Below, in pieces: positions 24,414 to 36,759 of a stretch of 64,000 bases of DNA (position 1 is the stretch's first letter; the number at the start of each line of letters is the position of its first letter). The notes under the pieces were generated by a model that saw nothing but the letters and a program-made list of their open reading frames with translations, ran no database searches and was not told where the DNA came from. The stretch lies in assembly GCA_022661535.1 (NCBI GenBank), contig JAKULF010000010.1, forward strand, positions 310,001 to 374,000, written 5' to 3'. This DNA comes from Eutypa lata. Lineage: Eukaryota > Ascomycota > Sordariomycetes > Xylariales > Diatrypaceae. The position numbers and the translations under genes were made by a program.

Positions 24414-25560
24414 TTTGGAGTGATTTTTTCTTTCTCCAATTAGTGCCTATGTGCTAACCGGATCCTATAGGGCCGGGCCGAATAAAAAAGGAGACGATCG
24501 ATTGCCTACCGGTAGTGGACCCACTATAATCGGAGAACTGTTAGATCCAACTGTTCATAACCTTTAAGCAATTATTTGATAGGAAACTCTGCTCATTGAA
24601 AGCTATATTACTGCTATTTGGTCTGTATGTATGTCGTTACCCGTATTTACATCAAGATCCTTCAGCCTTTGCGTTGATTTTCAGTGGTGGCTCCCAAGAA
24701 AGAGATACATTTGTCGGACTTGGAATGCCATCATTATACAAGTCCTTATAGGTTGCATGATCCTTTACTTACTTGATATTTATGTCCCCTTTGTTGTTGT
24801 TGTAATAATGCTTTGAGACAGAGCTTTATAGCCAATAGTTTAACGAATATAATACTTCACTGCAATTAGATCAAGGAGTAACAGTTTCTTTTCCATTATA
24901 CTTTCTTAGATCCCCCTGGAATACGAGAAGTCAAATGTGACAAGATGTTTAAGCTTTTGGAGGCAATTTAACACCTGTCAGCTCGCGCTTTCATTGCCTA
25001 CGTTAACCGGAGCTCTAAAGTTACCAAACTCTGTCATCTGTATTACCTGAAAAGCTTAACCCCACAAAATTGGTCAATATAGTTTTCTTTTTACACGCCG
25101 CTTACATACTCGTGACAAACTTGCCACTTGCCGTAGAAATCCGGCAAACCCCAACTTTGAAGGTTACTCCCAATCCGTCCACGATACCGGTGGTCCGGTC
25201 AGTTGCTGAACTTGTGAAAGAAAACGCCAAGTAAATATCTAATACTATAATGTGGATACGGTACTGTACCAACTAGCAAAGGTGACAGGAATATTCTTGG
25301 GCAGATCCTCTATAGGACACTCTAGACTAACTGTTGAAATCGGGGAATGACTGCCTACTAACCATTCTTCGTTATAATAAGCGTGGTGGACCGTGATAGG
25401 TCTAAAAGGTTTTCCCCGCTAGCGGCCGAAGATCAAGTGATGAGCTATTAGTTACCCATAACCGAGCTGTCTTGTAAACCTCGGAGGTTATCTCTGTCTC
25501 TCGATTTTGCTGTAAAATATTGCTTCGTTGAATTTGAACAATAAGGTTAAGTTCATTACC
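24414..25560. other. Intergenic region, no gene seen
   Basis: No supported gene. It includes the upstream region of the tRNA (minus strand) and the promoter of the acyltransferase gene. Confidence 0.4.
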
Positions 25561-27078
25561 ATGTTTTTGTTTGGAAAAGCCATCCCGGCAAAGGTGCCAA
25601 CAGACACCGTCGTTCCGCTCTATTTCTTTGACGATACCCCTTTATGGCGTGCGTTTATTTTATACTCAATGTTTGTCTTCGACGATGTATTGGACTGTGA
25701 AGCTTTACGGAAAGGCCTTGAGCGGTTGGCGAGACGGGATGGGTGGCTCAAGCTTGGGGCTCGGTTGAGATGTAGTGTAAGAGCATCACGATAAAGCTAC
25801 ATTTGACTTAAGTTTCCAGTGTTTCTTATATTTACGTAGAGCAACGGGGGACTGGAGTATCACCTACCAGCGAGTTTCACTAGAACCAGGCCGGCGCTCA
25901 CATACTCACACATCGGGTACGACATGGCAGCTGCAGATCATCCCATCGCATCGCAATTACCAAAGCCAAGCGCACGACCATCCATAGTAGGTGACCCGGA
26001 TGACTTCCGCAGCCTGTTCTATCCTCAAGGGGGTCCCACAAAGCTAGATGACTACCTCAACGAGGACCGGCCTCAGATTGGCCTCCACATCATCTCCTTC
26101 ACGGACAAGACCCTTGTCACCATCTACTGGCCACACACACTCATGGATGCTATGGGAAAACGAGCTCTTCTCGACGCGTGGACACTGATGCTAAACGGAC
26201 GGACCGACGATATCATCACACCCCGTGGCGCCGGCCTTGACGCAGACCCATTGGCAGATCTCGGTAGAAATCCTACAGAGCCCCATAAGCTCAGTCACCG
26301 GCATATGGGAATCTTGGGGCTAGTACAGTACGGGCTCTACAATATTCTCGACTTCTTCCGCACACAAGAGAACCGCATGGTGTGCGTTCCGGGCCCCTTC
26401 GTCGCAAAGCTACGTGAGGCGGCGCTTACCGAAGTCGAGACGGAGGAGGAGAAGGAGAGCGGGGTCGACAAGCCTTTCCTTACCCAGGGTGATGTGCTCT
26501 GCGCCTGGTGGACGCGCATCGCTATCGCGCATCTACCTCGTAAGTCGCGGAGGACTGTCGTGCTTAATATTGCGATAGATCTACGACCGTCTTTAGCTGG
26601 TGATCTGCTCGTCGGCGATGACGCTAGATACGTGTCTAACGCGATTGGTTTCGTCAATGTGCTCCTCCCCGCAAAAGACATATTCGACAAATCTCTTGGT
26701 GAAGTAGCCCTTGAAATTCGACGCGCCATTGTGGAACTGCGCACGCGCGGGCAGGTTGAAACCTTCTGTGCGATGTGGCGTGCATCATATGGAAAAGTCC
26801 CGCCGTTCTTTGGGGACCCCGGCATGCACATGGTCACGTATTCTAATTGGAGTAAAGCGAAGTTGTTCGAGCTGGACGTCTCAGCTGCTGTTGTGAGGCC
26901 GGGTGAGGGTAATAAGAGACTAGGCATTCCGAAGTATATACAGAATAACCAGTTTGGGTTGATCTTGCCTAATGCCTTCCCGATCATAGGAGAGGATGCT
27001 GATGGGAACTATTGGCTGTCGGGATATTTGAATAAGGGACATTGGAGTAATATTGAGCAGCAACTCGAAAGTTTTTAG
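25561..27078 (+). CDS. BAHD-like acyltransferase family protein
   Basis: Two exons (25561..25776, 25840..27078) join as ...LGARLRCS|SNGGLEYHLP..., removing a 63-bp intron, and encode about 484 aa. The order of motifs is that of fungal transferase-family (BAHD-like) acyltransferases: VPLYFFDDTPLWRAF near the N-terminus, ALRKGLERLARRDGWLKLGARL, the catalytic HxxxD in PHTLMDAMG, and a late YSNWSKAKLFELDVS segment at the DFGWG-like position. The catalytic His and Asp are kept, but the usual Gly after Asp is Ala. These enzymes transfer acyl groups from CoA thioesters to hydroxyl or amino groups, often in secondary metabolism. Substrate is unknown, and no biosynthetic partner lies directly beside it. 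The start is the first ATG in the frame. Confidence 0.8.
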
Positions 27079-27851
27079 ACTACATGGCGAACAGTTGAAT
27101 ACAGAAACACTAATCGCAGATTATATGGTAAACGTGGTATTGTTTTCATTTTGTGACATTGGTGGTTATTATGATATACGACTTTAACGTCTAATTACAA
27201 CGTATAACATTGTGGCTAGGTCTTGCATATTGGCCCCTGAAGCCTGGGGCATCAAGTCCGGGAGCCAAGATTGGCCTGAACCAAGAAAATTGAAGAATTT
27301 CGCACAGGATCATGTTAACAGTACAGCTTGATGGATGGAAAGCGTCCGCTCTGCCTTTAGCGAGGGGTTAGCAGGTATTCTTTCCACATCGTCCTATCAA
27401 TCTCGCCAAACTAACAAGCCTCGCATAGCCCTTGGGGCTAAGTATGCAGTGTTTATTCTACCTGAAGTAAAAGAAGAAGGTATTGTAAATTCCTAGAGCT
27501 GGACCTCTCTCTTATAAGGTAACGCCTAAACCTATACATGAAGCATATAAGTTGTCGACCTAGAGCAGGTTCAACACAGATCTTAGACCTTGTGACCGCA
27601 CCAGTGGGAACTAGGTGGGATCAAATGGTCTCCTTAGGCTCATACAATTTGTATGTATTTAAGGAGCCAGTTGTCCGTATTCGACCTAAGGGGGTGTTTG
27701 CTTCCTTAAGCCATAATTATAACATAGAAGTCCTCGCAATGGATTTGCTTTATCTATCCCCAAGCTGTGTTTGCCATAACAGACCCCTTAGCTCTCAATG
27801 CAAATATTTAAATACCATATATGAACATCCTAAGTAAACTTTTTGGTCCAA
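27079..27851. other. Convergent intergenic region
   Basis: 3' flank of the acyltransferase gene on one side and of the DUF6594-like gene on the other. Nothing else could be supported. Confidence 0.4.
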
Positions 27852-28831
27852 CTATATAGATGTCTCTTGGATAATAACCCCTACGAAGACCATAAGCACA
27901 GCAGCATATGCCAGTGTTCCTGTGAAGACCTGGTCCCTTTTATCGAGGACAAACGCCAGAAGCAGGCCGAAGACGGTAACAGCAACGGTTGTAGTGCCTA
28001 GGTCAAAGATAAGATCTCTTTTAAGAGCGAGTAGCCACATTGGTCCAATTAACAAAGTGGATGCTATCAAGGCCATGCAGATCCGCATCACGAGCGCTCG
28101 TTGTAGGAGATTCTTGACGCTGGCATTTCGGGTTCCCCCAATGGGAACAGCTCCCCCGTCTCCAGAGGGCTCTTGCTCCCAGGGACCGGAAGGTATTGGG
28201 TTCTGCCTCTCTTTTGCTCCAAAGCTATGAAGACTTTTCAAGGCATCTATCATGGCATGTCTAAGGTGTACCTGATCTTGGTATCGCTCGGATGAGGCAA
28301 TGAAAAGATCGTATGGTTTTTGCGTAGCATCGGTCATGTACTCGTAGTCTCTAACGGCTTGTACTTTAAATCATATCTTAGCGACACGATTCCCTTGGGG
28401 ATCATACAAGTCAGAGATGCCTTAATCTTCTAATACATACTGTATGTCTTTAGTGCCGTGTTCATTTTCTTTATACTCTCCGGGGTGTCGCTCCATTCCT
28501 CTTCCTCCGACAATGTCTTATCAAATTTCAACTCAATAGCAAGGTGGATAAGGTCGAGTTGTGATGCTCTCAAGTACATCCTTTGCATCTCGGCAAAGTT
28601 AACGCGATAGCCTAAGTCCTCTTCCGGGCCTGGTGATACTTGGCTGAACACCAGACGATTCAGGAAGCTCATTGCAGCCCAATCCCGTGACACCAAACAG
28701 ACGAAATTCTTGTAGTGTTCATTATAAGCAGTCCGCCAAGACTCGGGCCTAGGCATTTCGGTTGTTAATGCTGGCGTGCCTTTTATGGCAGTCCAAGTAG
28801 CGTCATGCTCCGGACTGTCCATCCCCTCCAT
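27852..28831 (-). CDS. DUF6594-like membrane protein
   Basis: Two exons (28831..28441 and 28357..27852) join in frame across an 83-bp GTATGT...AAG intron as ...LKTY-T-VRDYEYM... and give about 298 aa. The soluble N-terminal part contains NFAEMQRMYLRASQLDLIHLAIEL. The C-terminus has three hydrophobic segments beginning LVMRICMALIASTLLIGPMWLL. A helical soluble part followed by three closely spaced C-terminal membrane segments, with a RxxxALxxxLLIGP-type entry, is the layout of the fungal DUF6594 family. Its function is unknown, and the family name is from recall of this layout. Two Met codons close together (28831, 28822) could serve as the start. The protein may be slightly short at the N-terminus compared with relatives. 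Confidence 0.65.
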
Positions 28832-29478
28832 CTTAATAGCGCTAAATCCTTAATATGATAACCAACCTAGAAGCCAACAAAGAAACAACCAAGAGGGCCA
28901 TAGAATATATCTCTCAGAGAGTCTCATTATCATAGATGAGGGGTAAGAACCCGACGTCGGATAATGTTGCTGGCGGTACGGATCTGAATTGGTTAGCTCA
29001 GTACTGGGCAGACTAGGGTAGTATCCAATAAAGGACGAGATGGCGTCAGCGCACAAAAGTCTAGATGCATTGTACAAGAAGCTTTCACTAATATCCAAGT
29101 TAGCCCAATCCTATTATCTATAATAAGAGGCTTTTACTCTTTAAGGTAGGTAAGTTGAGCACTTATTAGCATTATTCTATGATAACAGGTTCTTGTAAAT
29201 TCTTGTATATTAATTCCGTCTCGCCCTTAATTAGGTGTCCCCCCGTCAGCCTTTCCAGCTATTCTAACATGTCAAAACGACTCAAGGGAGCATAATCTTT
29301 CAATACTATTGATCACTCACCTGCTCATGAAATCTCTTCCATTAACAAACTACCAAATCAATACACAAGAACAACAATATCGGACATTGAACCGTAGGAG
29401 TACATTATCTTATTTACCTGTCAAACCTTAATTTAATCACAAAACACGACACCTTACTAGGTTGCTCTTGGAGCCCCA
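28832..29478. other. Intergenic region, no gene seen
   Basis: It contains a short minus-strand open frame (28850..29098) with a hydrophobic end, but no clear start context, splice connection or known motif. It is not called as a gene. Confidence 0.35.
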
Positions 29479-29925
29479 ATGGTGATCAAAGTCAGAATAG
29501 AATCAACCAGCCAGGGTTGCCTTTGCATCTCGTACGAACCCAAGGACCTGGCACCGATGCATCGCGAAGCTATTTGGCTCCAGGCAAAGAAGTTTGGACC
29601 CAAGAAACGAATGGAACTTAATGAAGTGGTCGACGGGACTTTTCGGATCGATTGCCCCAATACGGGCGTGGTGGAAACACCATCATTCTGGCTGATTACT
29701 ACCCCAGAGCTGAGCATTGCCGAAAACTTGTACGATATTTTCGTTATCGTTGTAGGCGGACGCCCACTGACGGCCAGTGTGACGGTGCCTAAGGAGCTGG
29801 GTGAGGATGAATGGAAAAATTGTCTCAAGCGGGGTTGGAAGATTCGCTCAGCAATAAGTTCGGCGGAGCATGGCAGAATTCGACGCCTCAAAGCTCTATC
29901 AAAAGGTTCCGGAAAAAAAGAATAG
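29479..29925 (+). CDS. Small hypothetical protein
   Basis: A single exon of 148 aa from the ATG at 29479. The composition is protein-like: a mix of buried hydrophobics and charged residues, ending in a basic tail (GRIRRLKALSKGSGKKE). No family was recognised. The antisense frame over the same bases is longer (174 aa) but starts with a poor, Phe-rich AT sequence, so the plus strand is preferred. It could also be a fragment of a former larger gene. Confidence 0.4.
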   Translation: MVIKVRIESTSQGCLCISYEPKDLAPMHREAIWLQAKKFGPKKRMELNEVVDGTFRIDCPNTGVVETPSFWLITTPELSIAENLYDIFVIVVGGRPLTASVTVPKELGEDEWKNCLKRGWKIRSAISSAEHGRIRRLKALSKGSGKKE

Positions 29926-30828
29926 AAAAGAATAAAGAAATCATTGTTGTGATAAATATTCTTTATGTTTAAATATTGCAATGTATTTCACAAAATATCC
30001 TAAAAATTACAATGTAATTTAAATGATACCACGTTGAATCTCATAGCTCTTTGTACTCTCTTGGTGCTCTATATTACGAGCTGCGGCCTTGCCCGTCTAT
30101 CAATCCTACTTTCGCACAAGGGCATCTTTGGCTACGTCCCGCTGGCGCGACGGATGACCCAGTACAGCTTTCTGTTAATAATCAACTACTGCATTGCCTT
30201 CGACTTCGCATCATATTTGGATGTATGCCCCTTGATACTTTTGGGCAGTGTGGGGCGGCAAGCATGAGAGTCACTCTAGCAGCACCTAGGCCATCTTTCG
30301 GACGGACGCTTTTGTCGTCATCGCCATTGATGTTTGGTTCCCACAAGCGACAGTTCTGGAGGCAGTAGTAGGAGTACCTACCGTCTTGATGGTCTGAAGT
30401 CTAACGTTAGCTCAGAGCCTATGATACATGTCACAACAACAGTCGACTTCGAGAACAACCGGCCAGGGAGCTAGCTGCATCTGCATTTAGGAAGACATAA
30501 ACAATATGGGATAAATGCGGCGAGTTGGTCAAGCCCCTGTATGCTTCTTACAAAATGAAGAAAATCGAGAGGGCTTAACTCTCATAAAAGGGAGAAAATG
30601 TGGAATGACCTGTTGGTTTAAAAAATACTGTGTAACATATATTGTACACTTAACATGGAATGCTGTACAACACCAACCGAATTCCTTGAGGGAGGTTAGT
30701 TATGTGTAGTATGTATTAATGTGATGTCGCCTATTTGATTGGCCTAGATTTCCCTCCTCAGCGACTGTTAAACATGCACTTCACCATTCGTATGAAACAC
30801 TGAGTAGACCTAACAAACAAGTGCTGCC
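29926..30828. other. Intergenic region, possible gene relic
   Basis: Between 30051 and 30365 one plus-strand frame reads in a protein-like way (SINPTFAQGHLWLRPAG), faintly like the C-terminal region of GMC oxidoreductases. There is no supported start or flanking exon, so no gene is called. Confidence 0.3.
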
Positions 30829-31612
30829 ATGAAGAGCACAGAGACCTGGCCAGAATTTCGGACTGATAGATACACCAAAGCTTCGAAATTAGTAAAGTAT
30901 CTCAAGCAAGAATTTGGAGACAATAGGTATCAAATAGCGGTGCGCATAACTCCCCAATTCTTTCACACGCGGCGTAGAAGCGTTGGCGCATGCAGCTAAT
31001 TCATAACTATCGTTGCAGTCGCAGTCAGATATATATATAATCAAGACCCCGACGAAGCTCACCGATGTAAGCCATTTCCAACGAAAGTGCTGTATCAAAC
31101 TGATCTTGCCTTTAATGCGATTGCAGGAACAAGTTAATGAGATCAACGGATTATCTGTGAGAGTCTCCGCCAGAGGGAACTCTTCACGCATCAAGAGCAA
31201 TGGGTTAAGCCGGAACTGCAATGAGCCTCGAAGTGCTAATTTACCTGGACCCATTCCACTCACCTCTCTTTCTTCGAATCATACTGTGGTGGAAGGCGCC
31301 GATGAGCCGGCCCAAGATATCCTATCGGCGATGGATCACACAATGCTAGAAGCCCTTGAGGAAACGAGCCAAGATAACATCCAAGAAGAAAATACAGAAC
31401 CTCGGAAATATACTTGGACATCATCTGAAGAGTGCCTATTGGGTTCCCAAGACCACAAAGACGGTCAAGACAAGCCGATCAACAACGGACGACTTTTCAG
31501 GATTTTAGGAGAGACCTTTAGAGATGTTACCGAAGGTGTGATGGATATGTTAGGACGCCGGCGCCTGTACGACTCTTCACGAAATGGTGGGTATATCAGA
31601 TTGGAGGAATGA
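30829..31612 (+). CDS. Hypothetical protein, three exons
   Basis: A model with exons 30829..30939, 31019..31066 and 31127..31612 keeps frame through introns with GTGCGC...CAG and GTAAGC...CAG borders and encodes about 214 aa. The joined N-terminus (WPEFRTDRYTKASKLVKYLK..., DIYIIKTPTKLTDEQVNEI) reads as one continuous alpha/beta domain, which is the main support for the splicing. The remainder is polar with acidic stretches and ends in a short helix-like segment (LFRILGETFRDVTEGVMDML). No known family is named. The first intron uses a non-consensus donor, so its exact border is uncertain. Confidence 0.45.
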
Positions 31613-32792
31613 AGGAATTAAGCCTGTAAATACGAGCATAGAAAGTCTTACTTGGTGTACACAAGCGGATGTCATGTTATGGCAACTATTCCTTTCGCTG
31701 CCAATCTGCCTGCATAATAATATAGTTTATTACAGTACCAAGCAGCAAGTGTCCAGTATATGAGATAGCGAAGTCTAGTTAATTCCCGAACTGAAAACAG
31801 AGTTGGCTATTATGAATTGCCCAATATAGATAAGAATTTTGTAATAAGGATTATAAGCTTTAAAACTAAGTTTGAATTTAATTAACCATCTTCTTTACTA
31901 CCAAGGTTTATATATGGAACCTTTTTTCTTTTTGTCGTCCTAATCGGATAATAGTTATTTATATATAATTTATGATACGTATTCTTCTCCCTTTACCGTC
32001 TTGACGGTTGCTAATATGTATTAACGCTATTAAGCATCTTTGCATTTCGGTATTATCGAATAACGGTAGATTTTAAAATACTATCAGGTTTTCCCGCCAA
32101 GCATGGGGGCCTAATACCGTAGTAACAAAACGTCTACATCCACCGATACAAAAAAAATATTCAATTCTAATAGAGGTATGGGATACTATTGGCGCGCATC
32201 CTTGGAGGTAGAATCGTCACGAAGCAGCGGGGAATGGCCCCGTTTGAAGGTCTCGGCATCGGTGCTACCCAATCTCAATTAGGAAGCTGTGGTTTATACA
32301 GGTTCGTGAAAGTGGATATTGTTACTTATCAACGGCGTTATAGATTGAATATTAGGCTTAGAGGAAGACGTTGACTGCCGTTTTATCCTTATAATTCGTA
32401 TACTTAGCAAACACCAAGCTATGTTCCCTAGACGGAGGAAGTTATCCCTCGTTTAGCGATTGATTTGTCTACTTTGTAAGGGTTTCTTTTAGGTTAGCTT
32501 TGCCTTACTTCAACGGTATCTACTGTTTTATCCTTATACATTCGTATAGTTGGCAAAAGAGGGGTTGTCGATCTCCCGTAAAAGGAAGTTTGTTCGTTAG
32601 AAATCTGAATTAATGGTAACTGACGTTGCATTGCTTGGACGGGTCTTCGTATTAATCTAAAACTTATCCAAAGATATTCCCAGCCTACTCGACCCTTGTT
32701 CTAGAGCATCTATATATATACATTAGATGGCAAGCCATATTCATTGCATTCTCGTCGTGCATCACCACTTCTCTCGTTAACCATTCTGCAAG
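31613..32792. other. Intergenic region upstream of the LPMO gene
   Basis: AT-rich with no convincing coding region. The last ~100 bases before 32793 look like a normal fungal promoter/leader for the LPMO gene (TATATATATA at about 32710, CT-rich leader). Confidence 0.4.
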
Positions 32793-33721
32793 ATGAAATC
32801 TTTACTCGCTACAGGCCTCGTCGTATTCGCGGGCAGTGCGCTCGCTCATGGTGGCGTACGCACATACACCATCGACGGTGAGAGCTACCCAGGGTAAGAA
32901 GACCCTCTCCCTCTAATTGATCGCTCATCGAATCCTAATACCAATGAATTCTCCAGCTACGTATGGAGTGATCCACTCGAAGGCCAGGAAAACCTGATCC
33001 AGCGCTCCTGGCACGCCTTCCCGCATGAGGACCCCTATTCCAGCAACATGACTTGCAACTTTAAGGGTGCCACTGTTCCGGGCGCATACCATGCTCCGGT
33101 GCTTGCTGGCAGCACCATCTCGGCCAACTGGTCCGCGGATGGATTTGGCTGGGTGCACACCGTCGGGCCTATAACGGCTTACATGGCTTCGTGCGGCGAT
33201 GACTGCTCGGCGGTAACCGACATCGCTGAACTAGAGTGGTTCAAGATTGCGGAGGATGGGCTGCGGGAGGGGTTTGCCGTTGGGGAGGAGGCAGGGTGGT
33301 ACCAGTACGACCTCTGGGAGGACCAGATCACCGACCATTGGGACGTCGTGGTGCCGGCGGACCTGGCGCCCGGGAAGTACATGATTCGTCACGAAATCAT
33401 CAACCTAGAACTCAGCCCGATTCAGTTCTACCCCAACTGTGCGCAGCTGGAGGTCAGCGGCTCTGGTACTACCGTGCCTTCCGCGGAGTACTTGGTCAAG
33501 TTCCCAGGCGCATACTCGTTGAGTGGTGAGTACCTCCCGTTTTCCTTTCTATTGGCAGAGTGAAAACTGACGTGAGGGCAGATCCGGGCATTGCGATTTC
33601 CGGCAAGGTCAACGGGGACTTGTCAACAAAGGTCAGTTCTTCCCTCTCTTGGCAATGGTTCACAATCTGACAACCTGCTCAGAACTACACGGTGCCCGGA
33701 CCAAAGGTTTGGACTGGTTAG
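32793..33721 (+). CDS. AA9 lytic polysaccharide monooxygenase
   Basis: Four exons (32793..32893, 32957..33525, 33582..33631, 33683..33721) encode 252 aa. A signal peptide (MKSLLATGLVVFAGSALA) ends exactly before His19, the N-terminal copper-ligating residue of the histidine brace. The second copper His is H101 in WVHTVGPITAYMASC. The axial Tyr is Y192 in QFYPNC. C67 and C195 fit the conserved disulfide. These secreted copper enzymes cut cellulose or hemicellulose oxidatively. The second-sphere His usually found in RHEIIALH is Glu here (RHEIINLE), while the Gln before FYP is kept. There is no CBM1 module; the protein stops soon after the catalytic domain at VWTG. The gene points to a plant-biomass-degrading or plant-associated lifestyle. 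Confidence 0.92.
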
Positions 33722-34476
33722 GCGCGTCGAGCGACTGGAAGTGACGGATCAGACGTCGGTGTCGGTATACGTGTATTGACCCGGTCAACGCTGGGGTGTG
33801 GACTTGAGGCGCAAGTCGAAGTGGAAGTGTCTTAAATAATAATTGGCATAATCGCCTTGCGTAAGTAGTCATCCTAGGGGCGATTCACGGAAATAACCAC
33901 ATAATTCCTGCTTATTCCGCTGCAAATAACTTTGCCATCTGCCTGAGTAGTCTACGAAAACATAAATGAGAACGAGAGGGTAGAATCAATACCGTGAAGA
34001 AAGCTTTGTATATGACCTCGTTCGCACGGATATCTTTGTGTTCCCCTTGACACATATTGCATTAGTGAAAGATACAGTTAGAACATCTATACTACATATT
34101 TCTACATAATGTCTGTATCGAGAAGCAGCTGCTTACTTGGAGATGTTCTGCTTGTGCGTGATAAGACCATAGGTTTCTACATAAGTATATTGTTGCTGTA
34201 CGCAGAAGGAATGGAGGAAGCTTAGTTAAGTGGCGCGTAGCGCCATTATACATACAGGAAAAAGGTGCAGCCTTTACGGTTACCAAGGTAATAAGAAACT
34301 CGCGTAGAATTTACAAGCGCAACTGTTTCCAAACATTAACAAGTACATGAGCGCCCCGAACGTATAACATGATTATCCCCTAGTGACCCGGTTCCTCCTA
34401 ATAAGCTATTTGAAATGTTCCCCTAATAATCTTTGCAGTGACCCAAGAACTCTTGACATACGTAATGATAATGTAC
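33722..34476. other. Convergent intergenic region
   Basis: 3' flanks of the LPMO gene and of the CorA-like gene. Nothing else could be supported. Confidence 0.4.
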
Positions 34477-36759
34477 TCATACCTTGTTATGCTCGTTTTC
34501 TGATTCGACTCTCCTCTTTTCTTCTAATGTGACTCGATCTTGAACGTTGTCCCCTCCCCCCTGGGGCACTAATGTCCGAGAGCCGGCAGTGGTCGAAACC
34601 GGCAAGACCGAAGAACCATGCAGAGCGTCGGGTTGAACAGTTAGACTGGAAGAAGATTGTGGGCTTAACCTCTGGAGAGGGATTAACCCTTCTTCCCCAA
34701 GAAGAGGCTTCCCCTTGCTCTGATTTGGTATCATGAGATCTGAGCCTAACATGCTTGATGGCCCAGTGACAGTGGTCACTTCCAAGTTATTCGAGGCACG
34801 ACCATTCAAAGAAAGAGAGGAATTTATTCGTTGGGGGGGAGACCTTTCATCATCATGGCTTTCATCATTCTGTTTATTCCTAGGTATACACAGAGAGAGC
34901 GTTTGTTGTAAAGGTCTAATATACTCCCAGAAATCATCAACTAAAATTCCATAGGTAACAACTGGACAAGGTAAATACTTCTTACCTTATCAACCTCAAA
35001 AATAGATTGTTGTGCTTTGATGTGGGTGGAGACTCGCTGTTGTCGGGGTCTCCGGGCCTCATATAGAATCTAAAGCTGAAGTAGGTTATCAAGGTCAGAC
35101 CTGCTGAAATTGAAAGATAAAGCCAGATATAGCCAGATATGACTGGCGACACCATCCCATTGCTAGAGTCTTCAGCGTTGGAATCTGAAGTGGATGTGTC
35201 GTCACTATCCACTGGTCGATATCGCCAGTCTCTCCAGTCGTGAGACCATTGAAAAATAGGCATGGCGAAGATGGTCTGTTATATTCCGTCAGACATCACA
35301 TAGTAACACAAGCTTTCGTGAACCTACTGCCATAGTCGTCAGGGGAAGATATATCATAGCCACAAGGGAGTTGCCAGTGGCGAACTTTGAGGTCTCAGCA
35401 CCACTCTGGGCTTCTTGCCTGGAGATCTCACTCCTTATCTAAAAGTCGATCAGTAATGGAAAGCTATGCTACTATGTGGTCTAGAGGACAACTTACTATG
35501 TCTGTAGTAAAGGATATACCTTCAAACATGATTCGGCATCTGGCACATAGGCCGTCAATCCTGGTAACTATATCGTCAAACCGCTCCGAGAATAGGTTCG
35601 TGGTCTCAGTCAGTCTCCCAGAAGATTTAAGCGCCCGCAAGGCTGAGGAACGAGCCTTGGATAACTGATGTTTCGTTGTTCGGACTTCTTCCTCAACCTT
35701 CTTGCTGAGCTCTCGGGATAATCTAACCTTCTTGATCATTTCCCAGCTGAAACGATCTTTCCCTTTCTTGTCTGGTTCAAGCTCGACTTCTTCTATAAGT
35801 TTCTCGTATTCCTCGTACCTCGTATTGACAATGGCAACTAGGCGATCCAGCTGCAACTCGGCATAGATGCCCAGCATGAGCAGAGGATGCCCTATCGCGT
35901 CTTTCCAAGTGTCTACGAGCCCTCGAATGCTGTTGATTTGCTCGTCTGAACAACTGAACATAATAGCAAGCGTTAGATTCCTGCTTTCGAAATGGGTTGC
36001 AGCTAGAGCAAATGCGTTTTCGTTGAAAGACGGATTTGTGACCGCAGTGTGCATCCAAAGTTTCTCTGGGCCTTCGGGAAACATGTGTGTACGAGCTATG
36101 GACGTTACGGATGTCTGTTTCCTCGCTACGAGCTTTGGGAAATGTCCAGGCAGATGAAACGCCTCAACGACTTTTCGCCAATTTCTCCAAGAATCATCGT
36201 CTAAAGGAAGATCTGTATAGTCGCATGGTTGATACTTATCTATCAGCGCAATATCTTTCGCCCGGGGAACAAAGCTGCATCATTGGAATACGTATGAGTC
36301 CATATAATTTATAAGAGTGTATCGCTTGGAGGCGGGACAAACAAGGACATACAGTATTGAAAACCCGTCTTTGGGTAACAATTGTACCGTGAAACCGTCC
36401 TCGTTCTTTTCGTCCTTGAGAACAAAACTTAAACGCTGGCCGGTAAAGGATTGATTATTAATCAGTATATGGCAGGAAAGCAAGTTAATTTGAATCTGGA
36501 AACAGGTGCGTATCTACCTTCATCCAATTAAGCCAGCTTTCATGGTCCATCAAATCAATCATCTCGGCGCCTTGAGCCTACGCTTGGGATCAGTATTGTT
36601 TGCTGGAGGGAACCGTGTTAATAGTCGTCTTACTGCCTCCAACCCCCAGTTCTGGATCACCTTGCATTCCTGCCCCTCGTTGCGAACTTCGAATTCATAG
36701 TCGAACAAGTCAAAATTGTTAGGGGCTATAAATAAGTCTGAATCAGGAAGCCAATCCAT
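34477..36759 (-). CDS. CorA-like membrane protein
   Basis: About six exons on the minus strand. The start is MDWLPDSDLF at 36759. The soluble part includes DDDSWRNWRKVVEAFHLPGHF, a stretch about haemolysin/CorA-like sensing (LWMHTAVTNPSFNENAFALA) and a long coiled-coil (RLSRELSKKVEEEVRTTKHQ). The membrane part is ...SLVAMIYLPLTTMA|TIFAMPIFQW... and then a second segment, IWLYLSISAGLTLITYFSF, the two-helix end of fungal CorA-like proteins. The metal-selective GMN motif of true CorA is not seen, so magnesium transport is doubtful. A last exon (34868 down to 34477) adds a disordered Ser/Pro-rich tail in frame through ...LRLIR|NKQNDES. Exact borders of the second and third exons were not settled. 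Confidence 0.75.

Noticed and set aside
28850..29098. Small minus-strand frame with hydrophobic end
   Set aside because: No splice link to the DUF6594-like gene was found and nothing recognisable in the sequence.
29457..29981. Minus-strand 174-aa frame
   Set aside because: It overlaps the better plus-strand frame and begins in AT-rich sequence encoding a Phe/Tyr-rich start with poor protein character.
30051..30365. Possible GMC oxidoreductase fragment
   Set aside because: Only a faint likeness over about 20 residues, no start, no FAD motif and no flanking exons.
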